Part shown: in pieces, positions 1 through 12,015 of the stretch
Layout: each line of letters starts with the position of its first letter
Numbering within the stretch: position 1 is the first letter of the stretch
Assembly (NCBI GenBank): GCA_963840275.1
Contig: CAWIYK010000001.1
Span: 496,001-560,000 of the forward strand
Direction of reading: 5' to 3'
Origin: Actinophytocola sp963840275
GTDB taxonomy: Bacteria; Actinomycetota; Actinomycetes; Mycobacteriales; Pseudonocardiaceae
DNA: 64,000 nucleotides
The notes under the pieces: generated by a model
What the model saw: the letters and a program-made list of their open reading frames with translations, nothing else
Told to the model about the DNA's origin: nothing
Database searches by the model: none
Position numbers and translations under genes: made by a program

Positions 1-4740
<4,740 letters not shown>

Positions 4741-4749
<9 letters not shown>

Positions 4750-4764
4750 CAGACGAGCTGACAG
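4741..4764 (+). repeat. 12-bp tandem duplication spanning the PKS stop codon
   Basis: Two perfect copies of ACGAGCTGACAG abut at the end of the PKS gene. The first copy contains the in-frame stop (TGA 4747-4749); the second repeats it in frame downstream. Confidence 0.9.
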
Positions 4765-4850
4765 ACCCTGGAATTACCGACCAGTTACGCGCCGCCAATA
4801 GCGTTGAAGACGCGATGGCGAACCGGAAGTCGAAGAGAGGTTTGGGTTCG

Positions 4851-5735
4851 ATGGAGATCACCCCGCAGGACGGCAGGAGCATGGGTGTCGTGGTGGACGG
4901 GTTCGACGCCGAGAGCGCCACCGCCGACGACATCGCGAAGATCAAGTGGACCGTGTACCAGGAGAAGATCGTCCTGTTGCGCGGCCAGGACCTGACGCCG
5001 TCCCAGTTCCTGAGCCTCGGCCGCCGGTTCGGCGAGCCGGTCACCTACTACGAGCCGATGTACCACCACCCGGAGCACAAGGAGATCTTCGTCTCCTCGA
5101 ACGTGCCGAAGGACGGTCAGCAGATCGGCGTGCCGCGCACCGGCAAGTTCTGGCACGCGGACTACCAGTTCATGCCGGAGCCCTTCGCGATCACGATCAT
5201 CCACCCGCAGGTGGTGCCGGCGCAGAACCGCGGCACGTACTTCATCAACATGTCGAAGGCGTACCAGAACCTGTCCGACGAGCTGAAGGCCGCGATCAAG
5301 GGGACCACCTGCCAGCACGGCGCGTCCCGCTTCTTCAAGATCCGCCCGAGCGACGTCTACCGTCCGCTCGGCGAGGTGGTCGCCGAGGTGCGGGCGCACA
5401 CCCCGCCGGCGACGCACCCGACGGTGTTCGTCCACCCGGTGACCGGCGAGCCGACGCTGTACCTGAGCGAGGGCTTCACCGAGTCCATCGCCGACAAGGA
5501 CGGCAACGTCATCGAGGACGGGCTGCTGCACCAGCTGTTCGAGGCGACCGGACAGCTGGACGACACGTTCACGCACGAGAACGTCCACCTGCAGACCTTC
5601 GAGAAGGGCGACCTGCTGCTGTGGGACAACCGCACGCTCATCCACCGGGCGCTGCACACCACGAAGCCGGAGCCGACCGCCTCGCACCGGGTGACCGTGC
5701 TTGACGAGTACGACCGGCTCGGCAAGGAGGCATGA
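4851..5735 (+). CDS. ScoE-like non-heme iron(II)/2-oxoglutarate dioxygenase, probable isonitrile-forming enzyme
   Basis: 294 aa, TauD/TfdA superfamily. The iron triad is His102-x-Asp104 and His265. ScoE enzymes (and M. tuberculosis Rv0097) oxidatively decarboxylate an N-carboxymethyl-3-amino acid to an isonitrile. The protein keeps the residues I recall as the ScoE substrate pocket with a constant offset of 30: Tyr66, Tyr67, Tyr71 (YYEPMY), Arg127, Lys163, His269 and Arg280 match ScoE Y96, Y97, Y101, R157, K193, H299 and R310, and the triad matches H132/D134/H295. I chose ATG 4851 because AGAGAGG lies 10 bases upstream; an in-frame ATG at 4815 lacks a clear ribosome site. It is followed after one base by the FcoT-like gene and preceded by the PKS, so all three are probably co-transcribed. 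Isonitrile formation is inferred from family and residues. Confidence 0.9.
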   Translation: MEITPQDGRSMGVVVDGFDAESATADDIAKIKWTVYQEKIVLLRGQDLTPSQFLSLGRRFGEPVTYYEPMYHHPEHKEIFVSSNVPKDGQQIGVPRTGKFWHADYQFMPEPFAITIIHPQVVPAQNRGTYFINMSKAYQNLSDELKAAIKGTTCQHGASRFFKIRPSDVYRPLGEVVAEVRAHTPPATHPTVFVHPVTGEPTLYLSEGFTESIADKDGNVIEDGLLHQLFEATGQLDDTFTHENVHLQTFEKGDLLLWDNRTLIHRALHTTKPEPTASHRVTVLDEYDRLGKEA

Positions 5736-5736
5736 G

Positions 5737-6309
5737 ATGGCCCAGACCGTCACGCCGCTGTTCGACGCCAAGACGCCGCTGCGCTTCGAGGAGGACCCGC
5801 ATCTGCTCGAAGGTGTGCTGCGGCCGTACAAGGAACACTGCCGGTACCTGCAGTCGGCGACCATCTCGGTCAAGAACGGCCTCGGGGTCGCGCGCGGCGA
5901 GTTCAGCATCCCCAGCCCGTGCTACATCGACGACACCGGCCACTTCAACGCGGTGGAGTTCAACATCTGCTACAACCAGCTGGTCTACTACCTGCTGGCG
6001 AAGTCCATCAAGGAGCACGCGGTGCCGGCGCTCGCCGAGTGGACTGTCGACGACTACTGGGTGCGCCAGCTCCCGGACATCCTGATCGCCCGGTTCCGCA
6101 GCATCTTCCGCTCGCAGATCGACTCGATGGCGTTCAGCGGTGAGGTCGCGTTCTCGTCCATCACCCACAGCAACGTCCGCCAGCCGATGGTCCTCACGGA
6201 GACGACCGTTCGGTTCTGGGACAAGCAGGAGGGTCGCGCCGACGGCGAGGTGCTCCTCGCGCTGCTCAACCCGCCGAGCTCCCGGGGCGAGGAGCGCCCG
6301 GCCGCCTGA
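5737..6309 (+). CDS. FcoT/ScoD-family hotdog protein (Michael addition of glycine or thioesterase)
   Basis: 190 aa, similar to the FcoT family (M. tuberculosis Rv0098). In isonitrile pathways the ScoD member adds glycine to an alpha,beta-unsaturated acyl-ACP and releases the N-carboxymethyl-3-amino acid used by ScoE. Visible landmarks are Tyr63, Asn71 and Asn80 in the segment around FNICYN; their spacing agrees with the FcoT active-site residues as I remember them (moderate certainty). The start is ATG 5737, with AAGGAGG six bases upstream, one base after the stop of the dioxygenase gene, so translation is tightly linked. The dioxygenase-FcoT order is the same as Rv0097-Rv0098. The usual acyl-ACP ligase (ScoC/FadD10), stand-alone ACP (ScoB) and NRPS partners are not adjacent; the PKS upstream may supply the acyl-ACP instead (inference). 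Confidence 0.87.
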   Translation: MAQTVTPLFDAKTPLRFEEDPHLLEGVLRPYKEHCRYLQSATISVKNGLGVARGEFSIPSPCYIDDTGHFNAVEFNICYNQLVYYLLAKSIKEHAVPALAEWTVDDYWVRQLPDILIARFRSIFRSQIDSMAFSGEVAFSSITHSNVRQPMVLTETTVRFWDKQEGRADGEVLLALLNPPSSRGEERPAA

Positions 6310-6317
6310 CCCAGCAC

Positions 6318-6347
6318 TGCCGGCGGCTCGGCGTCGAGCCGCCGGCA
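6318..6347 (+). terminator. Perfect 13-bp hairpin after the FcoT-like gene
   Basis: TGCCGGCGGCTCG pairs perfectly with 6335-6347 around a GCGT loop. No U-tract follows. It ends the isonitrile pair or attenuates read-through into the transporter 35 bases downstream. Confidence 0.7.
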
Positions 6348-6381
6348 CACGTGTGTGCGCCCATCCCTCGAGGAGGCAGCC

Positions 6382-7398
6382 GTGAGCCAGACACTGTCCA
6401 CTGTGTACCGAGCACCGGTCGCGGCACGGTCCGCGGTCGGGTTCCTCGCGTTGTTCGTGATCGGCTTCGACCTCGTCGGCACGGCCGTGGCGGCGCAGAG
6501 CGTCGGCGCCGCGCTGCGCGTCTCGGCCACGGAGCTGTCGTGGGTGCTGGCCGCGGGGCCGCTCGCGGTCGCGGCGACGCTGCTGCTCGCCGGGCGGCTC
6601 GGCCCGCGTGGTTTCCACGTCGGGGCCGCGTTGTTCGCGACCGGCGCCCTCGTGGCCGTGTTCGCCGGCCACGTCGCCGTACTGCTCGTCGCCCGGCCGC
6701 TGCAGGGCATCGGCGCGGCGCTCGTGCTCGCGGCCGTCCAATGGCGGCCGCACGTCTCCGCCGCGCTCGCCGGTGTGGTCGCCGGCGGGGCGCTCGTCTC
6801 GTGGTTCGGCTGGCAGGCCGTGTTCGTGGTCGACGTGGCCCTCATGATCGCTGCCACTGTCGCCGTGCGGCCGCCGGTCCGCACGGTCGCCGACCGGCCG
6901 CCGCTCATCCACGGCCTGCTCGCCGCCGGTGCCACGGGACTCCTCGTCGCCGCGCTCCTGCTGACGGCCCAGCGGGTTCAGCTGCTCGGCCAGTCGCCCC
7001 TGCGTGCCGGCCTGCTCATGGCGCCGGCCGTACTGTGCCTCTTCGCCGGCCGCCCGCTCGCCGGGCTGCTCACCCGCGTGGTCGGCCGCCGCACGACCAT
7101 CCACGTCGGCTTCGCCACCTCGGCGCTGGGCTTCTGGCTGCTCGCCGAGGCGACCACGGTGGCCGACCTCCCGCTGCTGGTGACCGGACTCGTGACGGTC
7201 GCGCTGTCGCTGTCCGCCATGGGACTCGTCTCCGACGTCGCGCTCACCCCGGTCGGGATCGTGCTCGGCATCGCGGTGACCACAGTGGACAGCCCGTACC
7301 TCGTCGCCGTACTGGCCGCCGCCGTGCTCAGCTGTAGTGTCGCAGTCCCGGCCACAGGGCGGCCCACGACCGCACCGGGTTCCGGCACACGAGGATAG
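6382..7398 (+). CDS. MFS (DHA2-like) transporter, shortened
   Basis: 338 aa from GTG 6382, chosen because AGGAGG lies five bases upstream. The protein is almost wholly hydrophobic, with a drug:H+ antiporter start (a first helix near residues 20-40, then LSWVLAA and GRLGPRG, a remnant of MFS motif A) and a second half with the typical SPLRAG and RPLAGLLTRVVGRR segments. DHA2 members usually have 14 helices and 450-500 residues; this one is about 120-150 residues short, with several loops and helices missing, yet the frame is intact. Its position after the PKS/isonitrile genes suggests product export or self-resistance (inference). The 3' end overlaps the opposing gene by 71 bases. It could be a decaying copy rather than a working exporter. 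Confidence 0.8.
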   Translation: MSQTLSTVYRAPVAARSAVGFLALFVIGFDLVGTAVAAQSVGAALRVSATELSWVLAAGPLAVAATLLLAGRLGPRGFHVGAALFATGALVAVFAGHVAVLLVARPLQGIGAALVLAAVQWRPHVSAALAGVVAGGALVSWFGWQAVFVVDVALMIAATVAVRPPVRTVADRPPLIHGLLAAGATGLLVAALLLTAQRVQLLGQSPLRAGLLMAPAVLCLFAGRPLAGLLTRVVGRRTTIHVGFATSALGFWLLAEATTVADLPLLVTGLVTVALSLSAMGLVSDVALTPVGIVLGIAVTTVDSPYLVAVLAAAVLSCSVAVPATGRPTTAPGSGTRG

Positions 7399-8812
7399 GT
7401 TTGCCCTGCTCCTCGTTCCACGACCCGACCCCGTCGTCGACCCTGCCACGCTCTACACAGGACTCGAACATGGCACGCACCCGTGGCGCGTCGGTGGCCG
7501 TGATCGCGACCGTCACGTCGTCCGGCGGCGCGCCGCGCCACCACAGCTCGTTGTGCCCGCTGTACACCGGCGGCAGGTCGAGCTCGGTCCGCCACCGGTC
7601 GACCGCGCCGGCCTGCCCGTAGTTCTCCGCCAACACGATCGTGTGAACCCGGTCGGCGGCGGAGATGCCGACCGTCGCCTCGTCGATCTGCTGCGCGAAC
7701 CGCTCCCACCCGATCGACTCGACGGCCGTCTCGTTGAGCTCGCCGACCGGCACATCGTCCAAAGCGGACACCGGCAGCACCGGAAGTCCCAGCGGCACCG
7801 ACACCGCGGCCGTCAGCACGACCCCGACCACCACCAGGAGCCGCCGCCACACCGTCCGCATCCAGACCGCCGTCGGCACGCAGCCCGCCGCGTACAGCAG
7901 CATCAGCAGCCCGACGACGTAGTCCGGGCGGCCGCCGGAGTACAGCGTCAGCGCACACGCCACCGGGTACGCGAGCACGAAGAACCGGAGGTCGCGGCGC
8001 CGCCACAGCCACACCAGCCCGACGATCGCGATGATCGCGAGCGGCGGGCCGAGCAGGCCGAACTGCAGCGGTCCGAACATGATCCGGTTGTCGCCGCCCT
8101 CGTCGAAGTCGAGCGCCGCCGCCATCTGCAGCTGCGGCCAGTCGTGCGTGTACTGGTAGTAGAGGTTCGGCAGCGCGAGCACCACGCCGAGCAGGCCGCC
8201 CAGCCACAGCCACCGCAGCCGCAGCACCGACCTGGGCCCGAGTACCAGGATGCCGACGCCGACACTGAGCACGAGCAGCGCGATCAGCTGCCGGTTGTAC
8301 GTGGCGACGCCGACCACCGCACCGACCGCGAGCCACCACCTCGGGTCAACGCGAATCGCCTTCAGCAAGAAGAGAATCGCCGCCGCCCAGAGCGCGAGGT
8401 CCGGCGTCAGCGTCAGCAGCATGTGCCCGGAGATCAACGTCATCGACGAGCAGGCGATCCCGGCCGCGGTCAGCACCTGGGCGCCCCGGCCGCCACCCAG
8501 CTCCCGGCAGGCCAGCGCGACCAGCGCGACCGTGACCGCGACGATCAGCGCGGGCGCCACCCGCAGCGCGACCACGTTGTCGCCGAACAGCGCCACCGAG
8601 AGTTTCGCGATCATCGGGGTGAGCGGGGGAGTGTCGAAGTAGCCGAGCGCCGGCTGCTCGCCGAGCATCCGGAAGTACAGCTCGTCGCGGTGGTAGCCGT
8701 AGCGGCCGCTCACCGCCATCAGCACGGCGAACAGGCCCGCGGCGATGGCGGTCACGGGTAGTTTCGCGAAGGGGGACCTGGTGTCGCCGGCGAGAGCCGG
8801 GGCGTCAATCAC
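7328..8812 (-). CDS. GT39/ArnT-type integral membrane glycosyltransferase
   Basis: 494 aa, GTG start. Members of this superfamily (PMT, ArnT) transfer a sugar from a polyprenyl-phosphate donor to an extracytoplasmic acceptor. The first periplasmic loop carries the acidic YHRDELYF signature followed by LGYFDTPPLTP, as is typical of actinobacterial glycosyltransferase family 39 proteins. About ten hydrophobic segments occupy residues 20-350, and a soluble C-terminal domain (about 360-494) follows. The acceptor and donor cannot be told from sequence. It is divergent from the EEP gene and convergent with the MFS gene, overlapping its last 71 bases. Confidence 0.85.
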   Translation of the reverse strand: MIDAPALAGDTRSPFAKLPVTAIAAGLFAVLMAVSGRYGYHRDELYFRMLGEQPALGYFDTPPLTPMIAKLSVALFGDNVVALRVAPALIVAVTVALVALACRELGGGRGAQVLTAAGIACSSMTLISGHMLLTLTPDLALWAAAILFLLKAIRVDPRWWLAVGAVVGVATYNRQLIALLVLSVGVGILVLGPRSVLRLRWLWLGGLLGVVLALPNLYYQYTHDWPQLQMAAALDFDEGGDNRIMFGPLQFGLLGPPLAIIAIVGLVWLWRRRDLRFFVLAYPVACALTLYSGGRPDYVVGLLMLLYAAGCVPTAVWMRTVWRRLLVVVGVVLTAAVSVPLGLPVLPVSALDDVPVGELNETAVESIGWERFAQQIDEATVGISAADRVHTIVLAENYGQAGAVDRWRTELDLPPVYSGHNELWWRGAPPDDVTVAITATDAPRVRAMFESCVERGRVDDGVGSWNEEQGKPILVCRNPVRSWAALWPGLRHYS

Positions 8813-8857
8813 GGGCGGGATTCTTCCGCAAAGGTCTCCTCTCTACCATCACTTCTC

Positions 8858-9679
8858 ATGTCCGGTCTCAGCATGCTGACCCTCAACATCGGCAGCCCCT
8901 CCGCCGAGCGCGCCCACCGCCAGCTGGCGTGGCTCGCCACCCGGCACGAGGACGTGTTAGTGCTGACCGAGACCAGGGCGAGCGACGGCTGCCGGCACCT
9001 CGCCGACGCGTTCCGCACGGCCGGGTACGCGGTGCTGTACCCGAAGCCGGGGCCGACCGAGTACGGCGTGATGGTCGTCAGCAAGCTGCCCCTGCGGGCC
9101 GACCCGATCGGCGAGATGGTCTCCTTCCTACCCAATCGGGTGACAGGAGCGCTGATTTCCACCCAGATGGGCCTGGTTCGGGTGCTCGGCACGTACGTTC
9201 CGTTGCGGGACGCGACCGCGGACAAGACCGAGCGCAAGCGCCGCTGGCTCTCCGAGTTCTCCGCGACGCTCGGCGCCGGCGGCCTCACCGACGCGGGCGT
9301 GCACACCGTGCTGCTCGGCGACCTCAACGTCGTCGAGCCCGACCACGACCCGGCCTACAGCACGTTCCGCTGGTTCGAGTACGACTTCTACCGCGGCCTC
9401 ACCGACCGGCACGACCTCGTCGACGCCTACCGGCACCTCAACCCGGACCGCGTCGAGCACAGCTGGATCGGCCGCACCGGCGACGGCTACCGCTACGACC
9501 ACGCGCACTGCTCCAAGCAGCTGGCCGAGGAGCTCGTCGAGTGCGAGTACGTGCACGAGCCGCGCACCACCCGCCTGACCGACCACTCAGGACTGTCGGT
9601 CCAGTTCTCCTGTGTCACGGGCGCCCGGCTCGACACGTTCGACCCGTTCGAGGCCGCGAGCCCGCCCACCCTGTTCTGA
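8858..9679 (+). CDS. Endonuclease/exonuclease/phosphatase (EEP) family protein
   Basis: 273 aa. The EEP fold is shared by ExoIII-type nucleases, inositol phosphatases and sphingomyelinases. The metal and catalytic motifs are in order: LTLNIGS (Asn), LTETRA (Glu, near residue 38), GDLNVVEP (Asp/Asn, near 154), YRYDHAH, and a terminal TDHSGLS (Asp-His). No signal peptide or DNA-binding addition is seen, so it is likely a cytoplasmic hydrolase; the substrate cannot be named. The gene stands alone, divergent from the glycosyltransferase, and ends at a strong hairpin. Confidence 0.88.
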   Translation: MSGLSMLTLNIGSPSAERAHRQLAWLATRHEDVLVLTETRASDGCRHLADAFRTAGYAVLYPKPGPTEYGVMVVSKLPLRADPIGEMVSFLPNRVTGALISTQMGLVRVLGTYVPLRDATADKTERKRRWLSEFSATLGAGGLTDAGVHTVLLGDLNVVEPDHDPAYSTFRWFEYDFYRGLTDRHDLVDAYRHLNPDRVEHSWIGRTGDGYRYDHAHCSKQLAEELVECEYVHEPRTTRLTDHSGLSVQFSCVTGARLDTFDPFEAASPPTLF

Positions 9680-9681
9680 CG

Positions 9682-9719
9682 CGCGGAAAGGGACGAGCGC
9701 CCGCTCGTCCCTTTCCGCG
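9682..9719. terminator. Strong bidirectional terminator hairpin
   Basis: Two 18-base arms (9682-9699 and 9702-9719, starting CGCGGAAAGGGACGAG) are perfectly complementary. The AAAGGG/CCCTTT tracts place short A or U runs in either transcript. It lies three bases after the EEP stop and 20 bases from the end of the opposing PI-PLC gene. Confidence 0.9.
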
Positions 9720-9738
9720 TGGCACGGGGTTTCGACCG

Positions 9739-10917
9739 CTACTCGAGCAGCCCGCAGTGGCAGTACGACGGCGCCGTCTGCGGGTTGCACCGCGCGGTGT
9801 AGCCGCCGGGAATCGCCGCGTAGTACGGACTGCCGTCGAACCGGGACGCCATGCCCGGCGCCGGGTAGTCGGTGCTCACCCACTGCGCGCCGGTCGCGAG
9901 CGCGGCGTCCCGCGTCGACGTGTCGTTGGTGCGTGCCTGCATGGTGTCCGCGTCCGCCCTCGTGCGCACCAGGTAGCCCTTGCGGACCAGCCCGGTGATC
10001 TCGGCGACCCCGCCCTGGTCCCACACGTAGCGCTTCATGAACGCCCCGTCTGGCACGCCGGGTTTGCTGTTGGTGAACAGGAGGCGGCCCTCGAGGCTCG
10101 GGTTGCCCCGGAGGTAGGTGTCCCGGTACGCGCCGTCGTTGTCCATCAGGAAGAGGATCTTGCCGCGGGTGGCGTCCACGGTCGGCCAGCCGTCCTGCAG
10201 CACCGACTGCTCGAGCGTCTTGCCGGGCTTGCGCACGTTGTCGGGGGTGACGAGCCGGTCGCGCGGGAACACCGACAGGATCTCCCGCTCCAGAGCCAAC
10301 ATCCTGGGCCGGTCCCACTTGAGCGGGATGACGGTGCCCGGTCTCGGCTCGGTCTCGCCCGGCACGATCAGCGGGCGGTCCTGGAACTCCAGCATGATCG
10401 CGACCGTGACCGCGCCGCGGTTGCGGTCCGACCAGTCCTTGACCTGCTGCAGGCACTTGACGAACGTGAGGCAGCTCGAGTGGTAGTCGACGTCCTGCAG
10501 GTGCAGGACCTTGGTGCCGGGCTGGTTCATGACCGGGTCCATCGGGCCGTTGCCGGCCGCGACCCGCAGGTACGGGGTCGAGTACATGCCGCCGTACGGG
10601 TCGGCGTACACGTCGAACTCCAGCTGGCGCACCTTCTGGTAGCCGAGCTGCTTCGCGACGGGCGCGTGCGTGTACTCGATCGTCTGCTCCACCTGCGGGC
10701 CGGTGATCTGCACCCGGATCGCCTTCTCGTTGGCCGGCGGCTCCTGGTGGAAGCTGTTCTGGGTGCCGATGACCTGCATCTGGTTGAGTCGAAGCGGTGC
10801 GTTGCGGCCCGTGGAGGACGCGGGCGACCCGTGTGCCGCGGCCGGGATGACGAGGAGCATGCCCAGCGCCACCCCGGCGGCGGTTAACTTGCGGGCACGT
10901 AACGGAACTGTTGACAT
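9739..10917 (-). CDS. Secreted phosphatidylinositol-specific phospholipase C-like protein (Ca2+-dependent type)
   Basis: 392 aa from ATG 10917, with CGGAGG nine bases upstream. Residues 1-30 form a Sec signal peptide (basic start, hydrophobic core, cut near AAAHGS). The mature part matches the Streptomyces-type Ca2+-dependent PI-PLC family: QVIGTQNSFH (50-57), LEFDVY, HLQDVDYHS, IMLEFQD and a late GKILFLMDN block. The family usually has GTHNSYH at the first motif; here the first His is Gln53, while His57 remains. That His is catalytic in related PI-PLCs, so activity may be altered or lost. Such enzymes cleave phosphatidylinositol outside the cell. It is monocistronic. Confidence 0.88.
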   Translation of the reverse strand: MSTVPLRARKLTAAGVALGMLLVIPAAAHGSPASSTGRNAPLRLNQMQVIGTQNSFHQEPPANEKAIRVQITGPQVEQTIEYTHAPVAKQLGYQKVRQLEFDVYADPYGGMYSTPYLRVAAGNGPMDPVMNQPGTKVLHLQDVDYHSSCLTFVKCLQQVKDWSDRNRGAVTVAIMLEFQDRPLIVPGETEPRPGTVIPLKWDRPRMLALEREILSVFPRDRLVTPDNVRKPGKTLEQSVLQDGWPTVDATRGKILFLMDNDGAYRDTYLRGNPSLEGRLLFTNSKPGVPDGAFMKRYVWDQGGVAEITGLVRKGYLVRTRADADTMQARTNDTSTRDAALATGAQWVSTDYPAPGMASRFDGSPYYAAIPGGYTARCNPQTAPSYCHCGLLE

Positions 10918-11101
10918 GTCGGAATACCTCCGTGGTTCGAACCCCGACCGTTGAGCAGACGAGTCCACTGGGAACGTGCGCCAACAGCCTTCTACGCGTG
11001 GCCCATCGGCCGGTAACTGTCCGTCCATTGCGGACACCATGCGCAGGTCGGCGCCGGGTGCCGGGGTGATACCCCCGCCGGGTTTGTCGGAAACGGGCTT
11101 T

Positions 11102-11332
11102 TCACGTGCTGGCAAGGAGAGCGGTCGCGTGGCGGTGTGCCGCGGTCGCCTGCGAGCGCATCCGCGCCGCCTCCGCGCCGACGGCATCGTCGGCCAGGTG
11201 TTCGAGCAGTCGCGCCTTGAGCTCGTACCAGGAGGCGATCTCGTGGTCGGCGGAGCGCGGGCCGGGCACGGCGCGGAGCACGATGCCCATCTCTTCCAAC
11301 GCGGTCATGGTTTCGAGTGTGACCGGGGCCAC
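11102..11332 (-). CDS. Small hypothetical protein
   Basis: 76 aa from GTG 11332 (an in-frame ATG at 11308 is possible). The centre IASWYELKARLLEHLA followed by an Ala/His-rich helix resembles small helical actinobacterial proteins often encoded near XRE-type regulators, but I cannot assign a function. No signal or membrane segment is present. It lies 78 bases downstream of the carrier-protein gene on the same strand and may be co-transcribed with it. Confidence 0.5.
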   Translation of the reverse strand: MAPVTLETMTALEEMGIVLRAVPGPRSADHEIASWYELKARLLEHLADDAVGAEAARMRSQATAAHRHATALLAST

Positions 11333-11410
11333 TTATGGTCACCAGTGACTCGGCAATGGAACGCGGGTTACTGGCTCAGCACGTCACTGTGACGACGTCA
11401 TGTGTCCTGG

Positions 11411-11671
11411 TCAGGCGGCCAGGTGGGAGTTCGCGCGCAGCAGGTTGGTGAGTACCGTGTGCCACGCGTCGAGCGTCGGCTCCTCGGCGAGCTGGCGGAA
11501 GGTGACCGGGATTCCGCGCACGCGCCACTCGTTGACCAGTCGCATGACGGCCAGGGAGTCGAGTCCGAGCGCGGTGAGGTCGGCGTCGCCCGCGACGTCC
11601 ACATGCGACACTCCGGTGACGGCGGCGACCCGGTGCGCCAGCTGTGCTCTGGTCATCGCGACGTGGTCCAT
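11411..11671 (-). CDS. Stand-alone aryl/peptidyl carrier protein
   Basis: 86 aa. The phosphopantetheine attachment site is Ser39 in ALGLDSLAVM, followed by LVNEWRVRGIPVTFRQLAEEPTLDAW, the pattern of aryl-carrier domains such as the C-terminal part of EntB/DhbB-type proteins. These carry an aryl or amino acid on a 4'-phosphopantetheine arm for an NRPS or related enzyme. ATG 11671 begins MDHVAM; an in-frame ATG 15 bases on is the alternative, and the ribosome site is weak. No adenylation or condensation gene is near, so the carrier is an orphan in this window. It lies about 5 kb from the isonitrile pair, which lacks its own carrier protein; a link is speculative. Confidence 0.8.
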   Translation of the reverse strand: MDHVAMTRAQLAHRVAAVTGVSHVDVAGDADLTALGLDSLAVMRLVNEWRVRGIPVTFRQLAEEPTLDAWHTVLTNLLRANSHLAA

Positions 11672-11732
11672 CCCGCCAGGGTCGCAACCGGATCTGGAAC
11701 CCGTCGTGAATCTGGCTGCAACCCTCTCTTGG

Positions 11733-11749
11733 ATACCGTGCGGGGGTAT
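11733..11749 (+). promoter_or_regulatory. CsoR-like copper operator in the copZ promoter
   Basis: ATACCGTGCGGGGGTAT has inverted ATACC/GGTAT ends and a central G-run, the layout of operators bound by the copper-sensing repressor CsoR. It lies about 60 bases upstream of copZ. No csoR gene is in the window. Confidence 0.65.
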
Positions 11750-11806
11750 AGTAGGTTGATGGTGGGGCCGGCACGGAAGGCCGGTCGTGAGCACAGGGAG
11801 ACTCTG

Positions 11807-12013
11807 GTGGCGAAGCACACTTACACGGTGACCGGCATGACCTGCGAGCACTGCGTCGGCGCGGTGCGCGAGGAGGTCGGGCAGATCCCGGGCGTCATCG
11901 ACGTCCAGGTCGAGCTGTCGACCGGCGCGGTCACCGTCACCAGCCAGGAGCCGATCGACCTCGAGACCGTCCGCGCGTCGGTCGACGAGGCCGGCTACGA
12001 GCTGGCCGGCTGA
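11807..12013 (+). CDS. copZ: Copper chaperone CopZ (heavy-metal-associated domain)
   Basis: 68 aa from GTG 11807, with AGGGAG six bases upstream. A single ferredoxin-like HMA domain carries GMTCEHC, whose two Cys bind Cu(I). CopZ passes copper in the cytosol to the P-type ATPase CopA, which is encoded two genes downstream. It is first in an operon with a His-rich membrane protein and copA, behind a CsoR-like operator, so copper induction is expected. Confidence 0.92.
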   Translation: MAKHTYTVTGMTCEHCVGAVREEVGQIPGVIDVQVELSTGAVTVTSQEPIDLETVRASVDEAGYELAG

Positions 12014-12015
12014 CG

